Source: Barnesiella viscericola DSM 18177 (GTDB taxonomy: Bacteria; Bacteroidota; Bacteroidia; Bacteroidales; Barnesiellaceae). From it: a DNA stretch of 64,000 nucleotides. Below are positions 37,595 through 46,393 of the stretch, piece by piece. Below the pieces are notes generated by a model that was not told the origin of the DNA, searched no databases, and worked only from the letters and a program-made list of their open reading frames with translations. The DNA is taken from positions 1,612,001 to 1,676,000 of the forward strand of contig NZ_CP007034.1 in NCBI RefSeq assembly GCF_000512915.1, read 5' to 3'. Each line of letters starts with the position of its first letter. Position 1 is the first letter of the stretch. The translations under genes were made by a program, and so were the position numbers.

Positions 37595-38315
37595 AATTTC
37601 TCCGGACAGCAGTGGTATTGATTGTAACCTATACATATAAATTCAACAATCGCAAAGTATTTTGGGGTGTAGGGCTCACTACCATTGTAAGTATTCTTAT
37701 CCTTCTTGGATTAGGAATACTTCGTCCATCTTGGGGAACAGAAACCGGCATGGCAGTCATTGTAGGAATCTGTACAGCCATAGGATGTGCAATAACACTG
37801 ATATATGCAGCTGAGGACTTGCATCAAAAGAAGCAAACTAAGGGGAAGAATATTGCAGCAACTGGAAATGAACCTCTACAAGAAATTGCAGATTCTGAAC
37901 ACGACAAAATAACTTTATCCCCTCGTCTTGATACAGAATTGGCAAGAAAGATCTTTGCTAAAGCCATTGAAGCAGGATATATGGAAGAGGTCGGTTCTCA
38001 TTATGAGTGGATTTTGAACAAAGTTCTTCTTGCATATATGTGTGGACGTATCTATTGCGAAGATTATCCTGAAAAAACCAAGTATGATGATAAGGTATTC
38101 TGGATGCCTGGCAGAGTGGAACTATTCCCGGGAACAGAACTAGATAAGTTATTTAACATGAAGGATCTGACTCAATCAAGACATTCAAGAAAAAACAAAG
38201 CAGCACCTGTAGGATCCGAGAAAATTGACAAGTTATTTGAGTAGCCAATGTGCTACTCTTTTTTTATTTAATCCACAATGAGTTACAAACGAATTTATTT
38301 CCTGTTATATACAAC

Positions 38316-38367
38316 TCTAACACGTCTCTAACACAATTCTAACTTACTATATAATTCATTCTAACAC
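38316..38367 (+). repeat. TCTAACAC direct repeats at 11-bp phasing
   Basis: TCTAACAC starts at 38316, 38327 and 38360, with a partial copy (TCTAAC) at 38338. All offsets are multiples of 11, so the copies face one side of the helix. They lie in the 253-base gap upstream of the excisionase-like and helicase genes and may bind a regulator or replication protein. Confidence 0.5.
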
Positions 38368-38497
38368 CCAATTCCCTAAGGAGTTTAAATCTTTGCATCG
38401 TGATTCTGGTGCGATGTGCACAATCGTACCATATCGTATAATCAGGCTGATGGTCTGAGTGTGCATCAAGACTGTTCGGCCATAATCTGAGAAAAAT

Positions 38498-38827
38498 ATG
38501 GCAAAGAACACGAATGTAGAGAAGCTATGCGACCGGGAATTGCTTGAAAAGATTCTCAGCATAGTGGAGAGACAAGAGAAACTGCCGCCTCCGGCTCATG
38601 AAGGCGGACACCGTCTATATGACAATAAGTCTTTGATGGAGAAATTGAACATCAAAGAAAAGTATCTGAAAAAGTTGCGAGACAACGGCTATCTCGGCTA
38701 CTCGCGTGAAGGTGATAAATACTGGTACACGCAGGAAGACGTAGACCGCTTTCTGCGTCGTTTCCATTATGAAGCTTTCGCTATTGGTGATGAACTTCCC
38801 AAACAGGAAGGAGGTGGCTATGTTTGA
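38498..38827 (+). CDS. Excisionase-like helix-turn-helix protein
   Basis: This 109-residue basic protein has the MerR/HTH_17-type pattern: YDNKSLMEKLNIKEKYLKKLRDNGYLGYSREGDKYWYTQEDVDRFLRR, a helix-turn-helix followed by a wing. Small proteins of this type upstream of DUF3987 genes are common in Bacteroidales mobile elements and may control excision or replication. Its end overlaps the next ATG by 8 bases. Confidence 0.78.
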   Translation: MAKNTNVEKLCDRELLEKILSIVERQEKLPPPAHEGGHRLYDNKSLMEKLNIKEKYLKKLRDNGYLGYSREGDKYWYTQEDVDRFLRRFHYEAFAIGDELPKQEGGGYV

Positions 38828-40319
38828 CACCGTTCATTTGACCAACATGCTTCGTTCGGAAGTGGAAGGCATTCCGGAAACAGGTCTTCCGTTAGATGCC
38901 TTCCCGGACAAGATACAGGAGATTATCCTCAATCTTGCCAGATACGAAAATTTCAATGTGGAATATACTGCGTCTATTGTTCTTTCTGCTGTTGCTACTG
39001 CAATAGGCAACTCTTGTCATATTCGTATAAAGGGCGAGTGGAAAACTTGCCCATCCCTTTACATGATGCTGGTCGGACGTCCTGGGCTCGGAAAGACTCC
39101 TCCCCTCGGTTTTATCTATAAGCCGATTAATGAGTATGATGACCGGCTGCATGAGAAATATAACGAGGAATATGACGAATATGAAAGAGCCATGTCAGCA
39201 GGCAAGCACGGAAGTGACGGGGAAGAACAACTGCTCAAGAAACCGAATTTTGTAACGACGGTCATTTATGACTCCACCCCGGAGGCGATGATGAATATTC
39301 ATCAGCATAATCAGCGTGGGATAACATTGGTAGTCGATGAGATCCTGGCTTTGTTCAATTCCGTCAAAAGGTACAACAGCAAGAACAACCTCATTGAAGA
39401 TCTGTTGACAGCTTATAGCGGACAGCCGTTAAAGATTATCCGCAAATCAGAATCACGCCCTGTTCTAATCAAGAATCCATGTATAAATGTCATCGGTTCA
39501 GTACAGACGAATATGCTGCAGGAAGTATTCCGTGCAGAGTTCCTTGCCAACGGATTGCTTGACCGTTTTCTGTTTGTCTATCCCAAAAACAGAAAGATAT
39601 CCGGATGGAGGCGGGAAGAGCGGAATACAGCCCGTCCTGACATCATGAATCAATGGAGGACAATAATCAACAGAATCCTAAGTATCCCCTGTATCCTTGA
39701 TGACAAGGGTACAACGGTCAATCCCCGTATCCTTACAATGTCTGACGATGCGGAAGAATACTTTTATGAATGGTACAATGGAATTATCGATGCAGTAAAT
39801 GCCATTGAGAATGATGCGGATGTTGAAAGCCGCAAGATGAAACTCAACGGCCATGTAGCACGTCTTGCCCTGTTGTTTCAGGTAATGAAATGGGCTACTG
39901 ATAGTGGAGATATGCAATATATTGAGCGGGACTCCGTAGAATCGGCAATCCGTATGATTGATTATTATGAGGAAACATACAGGAGGATTCAGGAAACCAT
40001 TGTCATAAACAGTATCGGCGAAACGAAAGAAGTCTGGCTCTCCCTGCTAGAAGAGAGATTTACTTCCGGTGATGCTGTTATTGCCGGCAGAAAAGTTGAT
40101 ATGTCCCGACGTACCGTCTATTATGCGCTTGACCAATTATGCCGGCTTAAGCACCCTCTTATAGAAAAGCTTCAGCATGGAGTCTATCGCAAACTTATGA
40201 CAGAAAATACTGATGCACCTTACACTATTGCACTTTCATCTTGTCAAGATACCGTGCAGTCTTCTCAAAGTGCAAAAGTGCAGAGTGCAACCACACTAAA
40301 ATCAGAAGACCATGAGTGA
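38820..40319 (+). CDS. DUF3987 helicase/primase-like protein
   Basis: From the ATG at 38820, with GGAGG just upstream, this is a 499-residue protein. It has the family motif CHIRIKGEWKTCPSLYMMLVGRPGLGKT, where the last part is a Walker A loop, a Walker B-like TLVVDEILALF and a sensor region around NPCINVIGSVQTNML. A winged-helix-like C-terminus (SRRTVYYALDQLCRLKHPLI) ends it. Such proteins accompany mobilisable elements and are thought to help replicate them. It overlaps its neighbours on both sides. Confidence 0.85.
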   Translation: MFDTVHLTNMLRSEVEGIPETGLPLDAFPDKIQEIILNLARYENFNVEYTASIVLSAVATAIGNSCHIRIKGEWKTCPSLYMMLVGRPGLGKTPPLGFIYKPINEYDDRLHEKYNEEYDEYERAMSAGKHGSDGEEQLLKKPNFVTTVIYDSTPEAMMNIHQHNQRGITLVVDEILALFNSVKRYNSKNNLIEDLLTAYSGQPLKIIRKSESRPVLIKNPCINVIGSVQTNMLQEVFRAEFLANGLLDRFLFVYPKNRKISGWRREERNTARPDIMNQWRTIINRILSIPCILDDKGTTVNPRILTMSDDAEEYFYEWYNGIIDAVNAIENDADVESRKMKLNGHVARLALLFQVMKWATDSGDMQYIERDSVESAIRMIDYYEETYRRIQETIVINSIGETKEVWLSLLEERFTSGDAVIAGRKVDMSRRTVYYALDQLCRLKHPLIEKLQHGVYRKLMTENTDAPYTIALSSCQDTVQSSQSAKVQSATTLKSEDHE

Positions 40320-41340
40320 ATACAGATTCCATTTGCAGAAATACTGTCCTGGAAGCAAGACTACTTGTCCGAACTGTGGTAAAAGCCGGTGTTTTGTCAG
40401 GTATATTGATGAACAAGGCAGCATTAGCTTTCCCGCTAATGTCGGTAAGTGTGATCATGAAAACAGTTGTGGCTACCACTATACACCTAAGGAATACTTC
40501 AAGGATAATCCTGATGTATTGGAAATGGATGAGGGAAGCGGCAAGTCACTTCTTTCTGCCCCTTATAAGACGGCAGATAAAACTCCGTCTTGTATTCTCC
40601 CTTCGTATATTCCTTCATCTTATGTGTTAAGGAGTTTGTCACATTATTTAATCAACCCCTTATATCAGTATTTCTGTCATGTATTTGGTGAAAATGAGGC
40701 AAGCAGATTGTTTAAAATGTATCGCATAGGGACATCTTCAAAATGGGGAGGCGCAACGGTTTTCTGGCAGACAGATATAAATGGGCAGGTAAGAACCGGC
40801 AAGGTAATGTGCTATAATGCCGAAACAGGCCATCGGGTTAAAGAGCCTAAGGCTTTTGTCAGCTGGGCGCATTCCGAGTTGAAGTTGCAGGATTTCCATT
40901 TGAAGCAATGTCTGTTTGGAGAACATCTTCTGAAAAATTCATCGTCTCCGGTAATGCTGGTGGAAAGTGAAAAGACCGCTGTTGTAATGAGCCATTTTAT
41001 CCCCGATTTTATATGGCTGGCAACAGGTGGAAAGAACGGTTGTTTCAACAGTGAAGCCATGCAGGTTCTCAAAGGCAGGGAGGTTACTCTCATCCCTGAT
41101 TTAGGAGCGACCGAACAATGGAAAGAAAAGTCTGCTTTGTTGTCTGGAATATGCAAACGGGTTGTTGTGTCCAGTGTCTTGGAATGTACATCCGATGAAG
41201 AGCAACGCAGCCAAGGATTGGACATTGCAGACTTCTTTCTGTATTCACCATCAAAGAGACAGATACTCCATCAGATGATACAACGTAATCCAGCATTGCA
41301 GTTGCTCATTGATGAACTGGATCTGGAACTTATTGAATAG
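40312..41340 (+). CDS. Zinc-finger and TOPRIM-like protein (DUF6371-like)
   Basis: This 342-residue protein has an N-terminal zinc ribbon (CPNCGKSRCF, then CDHENSCGYH), as in DnaG-type primases. A middle part carries YRIGTSSKWGGATVFWQ, and a TOPRIM-like core has VMLVESEKTAVVMSHF and TLIPDLGA. These features suggest a primase-related protein that works with the DUF3987 partner encoded just upstream (8-base overlap). Primase activity is inferred. Confidence 0.78.
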   Translation: MSEYRFHLQKYCPGSKTTCPNCGKSRCFVRYIDEQGSISFPANVGKCDHENSCGYHYTPKEYFKDNPDVLEMDEGSGKSLLSAPYKTADKTPSCILPSYIPSSYVLRSLSHYLINPLYQYFCHVFGENEASRLFKMYRIGTSSKWGGATVFWQTDINGQVRTGKVMCYNAETGHRVKEPKAFVSWAHSELKLQDFHLKQCLFGEHLLKNSSSPVMLVESEKTAVVMSHFIPDFIWLATGGKNGCFNSEAMQVLKGREVTLIPDLGATEQWKEKSALLSGICKRVVVSSVLECTSDEEQRSQGLDIADFFLYSPSKRQILHQMIQRNPALQLLIDELDLELIE

Positions 41341-41369
41341 TAAAGGAACTTGTTCCGAGGATTTATAGA

Positions 41370-41397
41370 AAGTCCTTAACACAATAAGGACTTTTTG
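41370..41397 (+). terminator. Terminator after the replication genes
   Basis: AAGTCCTTA (41370-41378) pairs with TAAGGACTT (41385-41393) and is followed by TTT. It separates the helicase/primase genes from the relaxase gene. Confidence 0.75.
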
Positions 41398-41490
41398 CCT
41401 GGCGGCAATAAAATCCGGTCATTGTCCCGAAGAGCGGACTGGCACAAGAGCAAGCTCAAATATTAATCATTTATCAAAAGAATACCCTAT
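41398..41490 (+). other. Possible oriT region upstream of the relaxase
   Basis: MobV-type relaxases usually nick in the short region just upstream of their own gene. This stretch (with GGCGGCAATAAAATCCGG and GAAGAGCGGACTGG) is the only intergenic DNA there. No nick site is recognised with certainty, so this is a positional suggestion. Confidence 0.3.
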
Positions 41491-43038
41491 ATGAATACAG
41501 ATATTAAACAGGCCATGCATGTCGAAGCCGGGAAGTCATTCGGCACAGCAGAGGCGAATGAAAACGAAAGGCATTGGAATGACGACAAGATTGACAGAAA
41601 GAATCAGGATCCGACCAATCACTATGACAAGACCCGAATGAAACTGAATTTCGAGATTGGGCCCGATGGGAAAGTTCATCCGTTAGGCTATCAAGAGAAA
41701 TCGCTTGAAGTACGTTTGCAGGAACGGTTGACTGAACTGGGCTGGAAACCCTTCAAGCCGGACAGCAAAATTCAACCAAACTGTTGTGCGAAATTTATTT
41801 TTGGAGGCAATCATGACCGTACACTTGAGATGGCATTTGGAACCCAAACCGTAAATCTGGGAAAGGGTGCAGATAACAGTCATCTCCAGCGATGTCCGGA
41901 AATCGAACAATGGGCAAAAGATGTCTATGACTGGTGCGCCAAACGGTACGGACAGGAAAACATCATCGGCTTCCAGATTCATCTTGATGAGAGCAGCCCG
42001 CATATCCATGCCTTGATCGTTCCTATAGGCCAACGAGCCAAAAGCGGACGCGAATGCGTCATGTGGTCGGCAAAGTTCGGCAAGAGCCGTTATGGGTATG
42101 GCCATATTCTTCGGGAAATGCACACCTCACTATATGAAGAGGTAGGGAGCAAGTACGGGCTGGAACGTGGGGACAGTATTGAAGGACGGAACGTCAGCCA
42201 TCTTAGTAAACGCGATTATATCCGGAAACTGTCCAAAGATGCTAAACAGGCGGAAAAAGCAGTCAAGGGACTGCAGACTATGACACGGAGGTTGGAAGCA
42301 CAGATATTCAGGTCTCAATCCCAACTTGAAGAAATAGAGAAGTCTCTGGCTTCCGGCAAAATCGCTCTTCAGGAATATGAAATTCAAAAGACCAGGATAC
42401 AAAAACAGATTTCCGAATACCAGTCCAAACTTGAAGACAAGGCGTGTAAGCTTCAAGAAAAGGAGCAGAAACTGGAGCAGATGACAAAGAATATAGACCG
42501 TGTCAGTAGAGTGGCGCAACCTTTCCGCAATCACAAGATAGATTTTGAGCCGCCACGGATCACTGGCAAACCTCCGATATTCGGTGTTGACAAATGGATT
42601 GAGGAGCAGAACAGGTCTATCGCCAGCCGATTCGTAAAGATTGTCCGTCAGATTGAAGAACTGTATCGTAAGGATGCCGAACAGCAAATACAGGCGGTGC
42701 GGAATAATACGTTGCTGGACTATCGGGAGCTTAAATGGCTACAACAGGAGTATGCACGACTGACGGATCTCAACGATAATCAGACTGAACAAATGCAGAC
42801 GTTTCTTGACCAGCTGGCTGAGCCTTCTTTGCGGGAACGAATCTTTTCTATCGCTGATGCTTTGATTGGTGGGCAACCTGTCGCTGTTTCATCCGGCGGA
42901 GGTGGTGGTAACTCCGATTCAGACCTCCGCTGGGACGGAAGAAGGCCAGATGAGGAGGAAGAGGCGTATAAACGACGATGTATAAAAACCGCATTAGAGG
43001 TGTCAATGAAAAATAAACATAGTTACCGAAGAAGATAA
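41491..43038 (+). CDS. mob: MobV/Pre-type relaxase
   Basis: This 515-residue mobilisation protein has the MobV N-terminus (HVEAGKSFG, then RHWNDDKIDRKNQDPTNHYD) and the metal-binding motif HLDESSPHIHALIVPI (H164, D166, E167, H171, H173). A long coiled coil follows (about 250-330). It would cut one strand at oriT and lead it into a helper conjugation channel. The ATG lies 150 bases after the TOPRIM-like gene. It ends just before the silent hsdS cassette. Confidence 0.92.
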   Translation: MNTDIKQAMHVEAGKSFGTAEANENERHWNDDKIDRKNQDPTNHYDKTRMKLNFEIGPDGKVHPLGYQEKSLEVRLQERLTELGWKPFKPDSKIQPNCCAKFIFGGNHDRTLEMAFGTQTVNLGKGADNSHLQRCPEIEQWAKDVYDWCAKRYGQENIIGFQIHLDESSPHIHALIVPIGQRAKSGRECVMWSAKFGKSRYGYGHILREMHTSLYEEVGSKYGLERGDSIEGRNVSHLSKRDYIRKLSKDAKQAEKAVKGLQTMTRRLEAQIFRSQSQLEEIEKSLASGKIALQEYEIQKTRIQKQISEYQSKLEDKACKLQEKEQKLEQMTKNIDRVSRVAQPFRNHKIDFEPPRITGKPPIFGVDKWIEEQNRSIASRFVKIVRQIEELYRKDAEQQIQAVRNNTLLDYRELKWLQQEYARLTDLNDNQTEQMQTFLDQLAEPSLRERIFSIADALIGGQPVAVSSGGGGGNSDSDLRWDGRRPDEEEEAYKRRCIKTALEVSMKNKHSYRRR

Positions 43039-43108
43039 TTTATCAAGGTGTGCCGTATCGAATATTTATAGCGCACCTTATTTTTATTATGATTAAAATT
43101 TACATTAC

Positions 43109-43140
43109 ATACGCCCCATTATGAGAATGTGCCGTTTGAA
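43109..43140 (+). repeat. Inversion repeat 1 (silent copy) of the hsdS switch
   Basis: This stretch (ATACGCCCCATTATG then GTGCCGTTTGAA) matches 48448-48479 in inverted orientation with only two or three differences. In both places it encodes TPHY-x-NVPFE, the junction between the conserved HsdS N-terminus and the first target-recognition domain. Recombination here would move a new pair of domains behind the expressed start. Confidence 0.75.
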
Positions 43141-44313
43141 GTGCCTGAAGGATGGGTATGGTGTAAACTTGGAGATCTGGCCTTTTATAAGAAAGGTCCA
43201 TTTGGAAGTAGCCTTACAAAATCAATGTTTGTTGCTCAAAGTGATAATACTTATAAAGTATACGAACAAAAGAATGCTATTCAAAAGGATCATAAGCTTG
43301 GTTCGTATTTTATTTCCAAAGAAAAATATGAATCTTTAATAAGCTTTGCTGTTCAGCCCAACGATATTATCGTCAGTTGCGCAGGAACTATCGGAGAAAC
43401 ATATGTTTTGCCTGAGAATATTCGGGAGGGAATTATCAATCAAGCACTAATGCTAATTCGTTTGTATCATCGAGATATAGAACGCTTCTATTTGCTTTAT
43501 TTTGATTTCATTCTCAAAGAAGAAGCTTATAAAGAAAGTAAAGGTACAGCTATTAAGAATATTCCTCCTTTTGATATTCTTAAAAATTTCTATATACCAC
43601 TTCCTCCACTTGCAGAACAGCAGAGGATTTTAGATGAAGTGGACAATTGGATGTCGTTAGTTGATTCTATTGATAGTAATAAAGAGCATTTAGAGAGCAT
43701 CATCAAGCAAACCAAAAGTAAGATTCTTGACCTTGCCATACATGGAAAACTAGTACCACAAGACCCTAATGACGAGCCTGCTTTGGATCTGCTTAAACGT
43801 ATAAATCCTAACTTCACACCTTGTGATAACGGGCATTATACGCAGTTACCTGTAGGATGGTGCAAATGTCTATTAGAAGACATAGTTAAATACGAACAAC
43901 CTCAAGCCTATATTGTCAATTCAACTGATTATAATGACAGCTATTTGACTCCTGTTTTAACTGCCGGGAAGTCTTTTATTATAGGATACACTAATGAGAC
44001 AGAAGGTATTTATCAGAATACGCCTTGTATCATTTTTGATGACTTTACCACAGATTCCAAACTTGTTGATTTTCCCTTTAAGGTAAAATCATCTGCCATG
44101 AAAATCCTAAAAGTGACAGACGATATAGAAATTGAATATGTTGCTATGTTTATGAGCATAAAACGACTTATTGGCGATACTCATAAACGTTATTGGATTT
44201 CAGAATACTCTAAACTTTGCATACCAATACCACCAAAAGAAGAACAAAAGCGTATAATCAATATTGTAAAGATGGCGTTTAAAAAACTTGACGCAATAAT
44301 GGAGAACTTATAA
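43129..44313 (+). CDS. hsdS: Silent HsdS specificity cassette with two recognition domains
   Basis: This open frame lacks the conserved HsdS N-terminal region and any start signal, beginning mid-protein at PHYENVPFEVPEGW. It encodes a first target-recognition domain (to about residue 165, ending PLPPLAEQQRIL), the central spacer helix (IIKQTKSKILDLAIHGKLVPQDPNDEP), a second domain starting NGHYTQLPVGW and a final helix ending LDAIMENL. It is oriented opposite to the expressed hsdS and would be read only after inversion at 43109-43140 and 48448-48479. Confidence 0.82.
   Translation: MPFEVPEGWVWCKLGDLAFYKKGPFGSSLTKSMFVAQSDNTYKVYEQKNAIQKDHKLGSYFISKEKYESLISFAVQPNDIIVSCAGTIGETYVLPENIREGIINQALMLIRLYHRDIERFYLLYFDFILKEEAYKESKGTAIKNIPPFDILKNFYIPLPPLAEQQRILDEVDNWMSLVDSIDSNKEHLESIIKQTKSKILDLAIHGKLVPQDPNDEPALDLLKRINPNFTPCDNGHYTQLPVGWCKCLLEDIVKYEQPQAYIVNSTDYNDSYLTPVLTAGKSFIIGYTNETEGIYQNTPCIIFDDFTTDSKLVDFPFKVKSSAMKILKVTDDIEIEYVAMFMSIKRLIGDTHKRYWISEYSKLCIPIPPKEEQKRIINIVKMAFKKLDAIMENL
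43819..43845 (+). repeat. Second recombination site (GATAACGGGCATTATACG)
   Basis: The sequence at the start of the second recognition domain recurs inverted at 44782-44796 (silent half cassette) and, with two changes, at 46243-46260 in the interrupted hsdS. It is placed to exchange only the second domain. Confidence 0.65.
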
Positions 44314-44331
44314 AATCTCCATTATTGTATC
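44296..44331. repeat. Inverted repeat where two hsdS cassettes converge
   Basis: CAATAATGGAGA and TCTCCATTATTG meet around the overlapping stop codons of the rightward (LDAIMENL) and leftward (LDTIMEIL) cassettes. It follows from the shared 3' ends of hsdS and could serve as a terminator or as a third recombination site. Confidence 0.55.
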
Positions 44332-44800
44332 CAGTCTGCTATACATTGAATTTATTGCAGCAACGATTCTTACTTGTTCCTTATAAGGAGGTACAGGTAC
44401 TTCTATTGCCTTAAATAGTTTTTTATCTAGGTGAGGTATTGCCGAACCTACTTTATTCTCTCGCAATGCTTTACGATGTAGATTTATAACATGTAAGATA
44501 TATTCTGCAAACATGTTTTTATTGATATGTAGTTGCTTGAATGTGCTACCTTGATAACCTTCAATCTGCGTTCTGAACACTTCTCCAGAGTTTTCTCCAT
44601 CAACTAAAATCAATAGGCTATTGGCTACTACATATCGTCCATTTGTCAAGGTCTTAAAGTCCCGTTCTCCTCTTAGATATTTTACGTCAAGGTTTGGCAT
44701 TTCTTTACCATCAAGTTTTTCTCCATCCGTCAAAGAACATAGCATTTGCATTGGAGCTACTACCCACCCAATAGGCAAGTTCGTATAATGCCCGTTAGGT
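44308..44800 (-). pseudogene. Silent half HsdS cassette (one recognition domain)
   Basis: A leftward open frame encodes one target-recognition domain. It starts within NGHYTNLPIGW at the recombination site, continues through a domain with SLTDGEKLDGKEM and PVPPYKEQVRIVAAINSMY, and ends LDTIMEIL. It has no start codon context or promoter. It is a donor for the second domain position of HsdS. Confidence 0.75.
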
Positions 44801-44844
44801 TGCGCTTTATATTGTTATCGTATTCATCAAAAACAAAAACTGAT

Positions 44845-45648
44845 ATGATAACAAAATTTAATGACTATCTTGCCAAAACAAACTTGGCAAAGAACACAGT
44901 GGCTTCGTATGTATGGACAGTGAACTACTTTTTCAGTCACTATGGGGAAGTGAACAAGAAAAACCTGTTGGCATACAAAGGATACTTGGTTGAAAACTTT
45001 AAGCCTCAAACCGTAAACCTTCGGCTACAGGGTATTAATAAGTATTTGGAATTTTCCAAGCATGATAGACTGAAGGTAAAGTTTGTCAAAGTGCAGCAAA
45101 AGAACTTCTTAGAGAATGTTATCAGCGATGCCGACTACAAGTTTCTGAAAGCACAGTTAAAGGCCGATGGTTATGAAGATTGGTATTTCGTGGTATGGTT
45201 TATGGCGGCGACAGGTGCACGGGTAAGTGAACTGTTGCACATAAAGGTTGAACATGTGAAGGTGGGTTATCTAGACCTTTATAGTAAAGGTGGTAAGGTG
45301 CGTCGTTTATACATCCCCAAAAACTTGCGAAGCGAGGCTTTGCAATGGTTGAAAACGAAAGGTATTACAAGCGGTTATCTTTTTCTCAATCGTTTCGGAC
45401 AACGCATTACAACACGAGGTATTGCCCAGCAACTTAAACATTTTGCCGATAAGTATGGACTGAACCGTGATGTTGTTTATCCTCATTCTTTCCGCCACCG
45501 CTTTGCCAAGAACTTTCTTGACCGTTTCAACGACCTTGCATTACTTGCCGACCTTATGGGGCATGAAAGTATTGAAACTACTCGCATCTATCTGCGGCGT
45601 ACAGCTAGCGAACAACAAAAGATTGTTGACAAGGTTGTAAATTGGTAG
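44845..45648 (+). CDS. Tyrosine recombinase of the hsdS switch
   Basis: From the ATG at 44845 this is a 267-residue protein. It has a SAM-like N-terminal domain (NLAKNTVASYVWTVNYFFSHYG) and a catalytic domain with ATGARVSELLHIKVEH (Arg), PHSFRHRFAKNF (His-x-x-Arg) and MGHESIETTRIYLRR (Tyr). It is much smaller than the element integrase and lies between hsdS cassettes, the usual place of the invertase in Bacteroidales type I shufflons. It should catalyse inversion between the repeats at both hsdS copies. Confidence 0.88.
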   Translation: MITKFNDYLAKTNLAKNTVASYVWTVNYFFSHYGEVNKKNLLAYKGYLVENFKPQTVNLRLQGINKYLEFSKHDRLKVKFVKVQQKNFLENVISDADYKFLKAQLKADGYEDWYFVVWFMAATGARVSELLHIKVEHVKVGYLDLYSKGGKVRRLYIPKNLRSEALQWLKTKGITSGYLFLNRFGQRITTRGIAQQLKHFADKYGLNRDVVYPHSFRHRFAKNFLDRFNDLALLADLMGHESIETTRIYLRRTASEQQKIVDKVVNW

Positions 45649-46393
45649 CATAAGATCTTAGAAGCGTATTTTCCTACGCTTCTAAGGCTTTTTGAATGTT
45701 GTCAAGAGTTGAAAATAACTCTTCTATTCTTGCAACGATACGTTGCTGTTCTGCAAGAGGAGGTAAGAAGATTTGCATCTTTTCTAAACCCCCAATATAT
45801 AATTCTTTTTGGTTTGTACTTCCTGCAAGGTTCTTTTCCATATACTGTTGTATAGAATCAGAAGATATATAAGCATAAATATACTGAGGACAAATACTTT
45901 TTAACACTCTTACGACAGAAACATGTGAATCAGGAACTACAAATGGATAGTTGCCCAAGCAATTTGTATTAAACAATCTTGTTCTTCCAACAGTGCCAGT
46001 ACCCGTTGAATTTACAAGGATATCCCCAGTTTGTAATTTGTAAACTTCATTCCACTTGTTGATAGTAGAAGGATCTAAAAATCTTGCTTGCTCTAATGAT
46101 ACGTCACCATCTTTTAGATTACATTTTTGAGCAAATACTGGGTATGTTTTATCGTCTTCCGAGTATTTGGGTGATTTTCCTCTTGACAAGAAAGAACATA
46201 TATCAACCAATTTGCAGGCACACCAATTTTTAGGAATATTCCTATACTGCCCGTTATCACAAGGTGTGAAGTCAGGATTTATGCGTTTCAATAGCTTGAT
46301 AGCTGGTTCTTCGTTCGGGTCTTGTGATACGAGTTTACCGTGAATGGCGATGTCAAGAACTTTGCTCTTGGTTTGCTTGATTATGGTTTGTAA

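Larger units (their letters stand above)
36101..37614 (+). mobile_element. IS4-family element, copy A (1514 bp) with duplicated left end
   Basis: Ends are CACTGCTGTCCGGAGAA and its reverse complement. The element is flanked by the 9-bp target duplication GTATTGATT (36092-36100 and 37615-37623). Inside the left end lie a short transposase remnant and then a second left-end-like sequence (TGTCCGGAGAA at 36299) before the full transposase gene. Copy B at 46394-47907 has the same composite structure. Confidence 0.88.
36038..38244 (+). pseudogene. Two-TM membrane protein gene interrupted by an IS4-family element
   Basis: Codons 1-21 (36038-36100) encode the start of a hydrophobic segment and continue in frame after the insertion at 37624. 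Removing the IS and one 9-bp target duplication gives a 227-residue protein. It has membrane helices near residues 7-21 and 33-75 and a soluble C-terminal half containing ELARKIFAKAIEAGYMEEVGSHYEWILNK. The rightward tail is open from within the IS, so a truncated product could start there. The family is unknown. It lies between the integrase and the excisionase-like gene. Confidence 0.75.
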
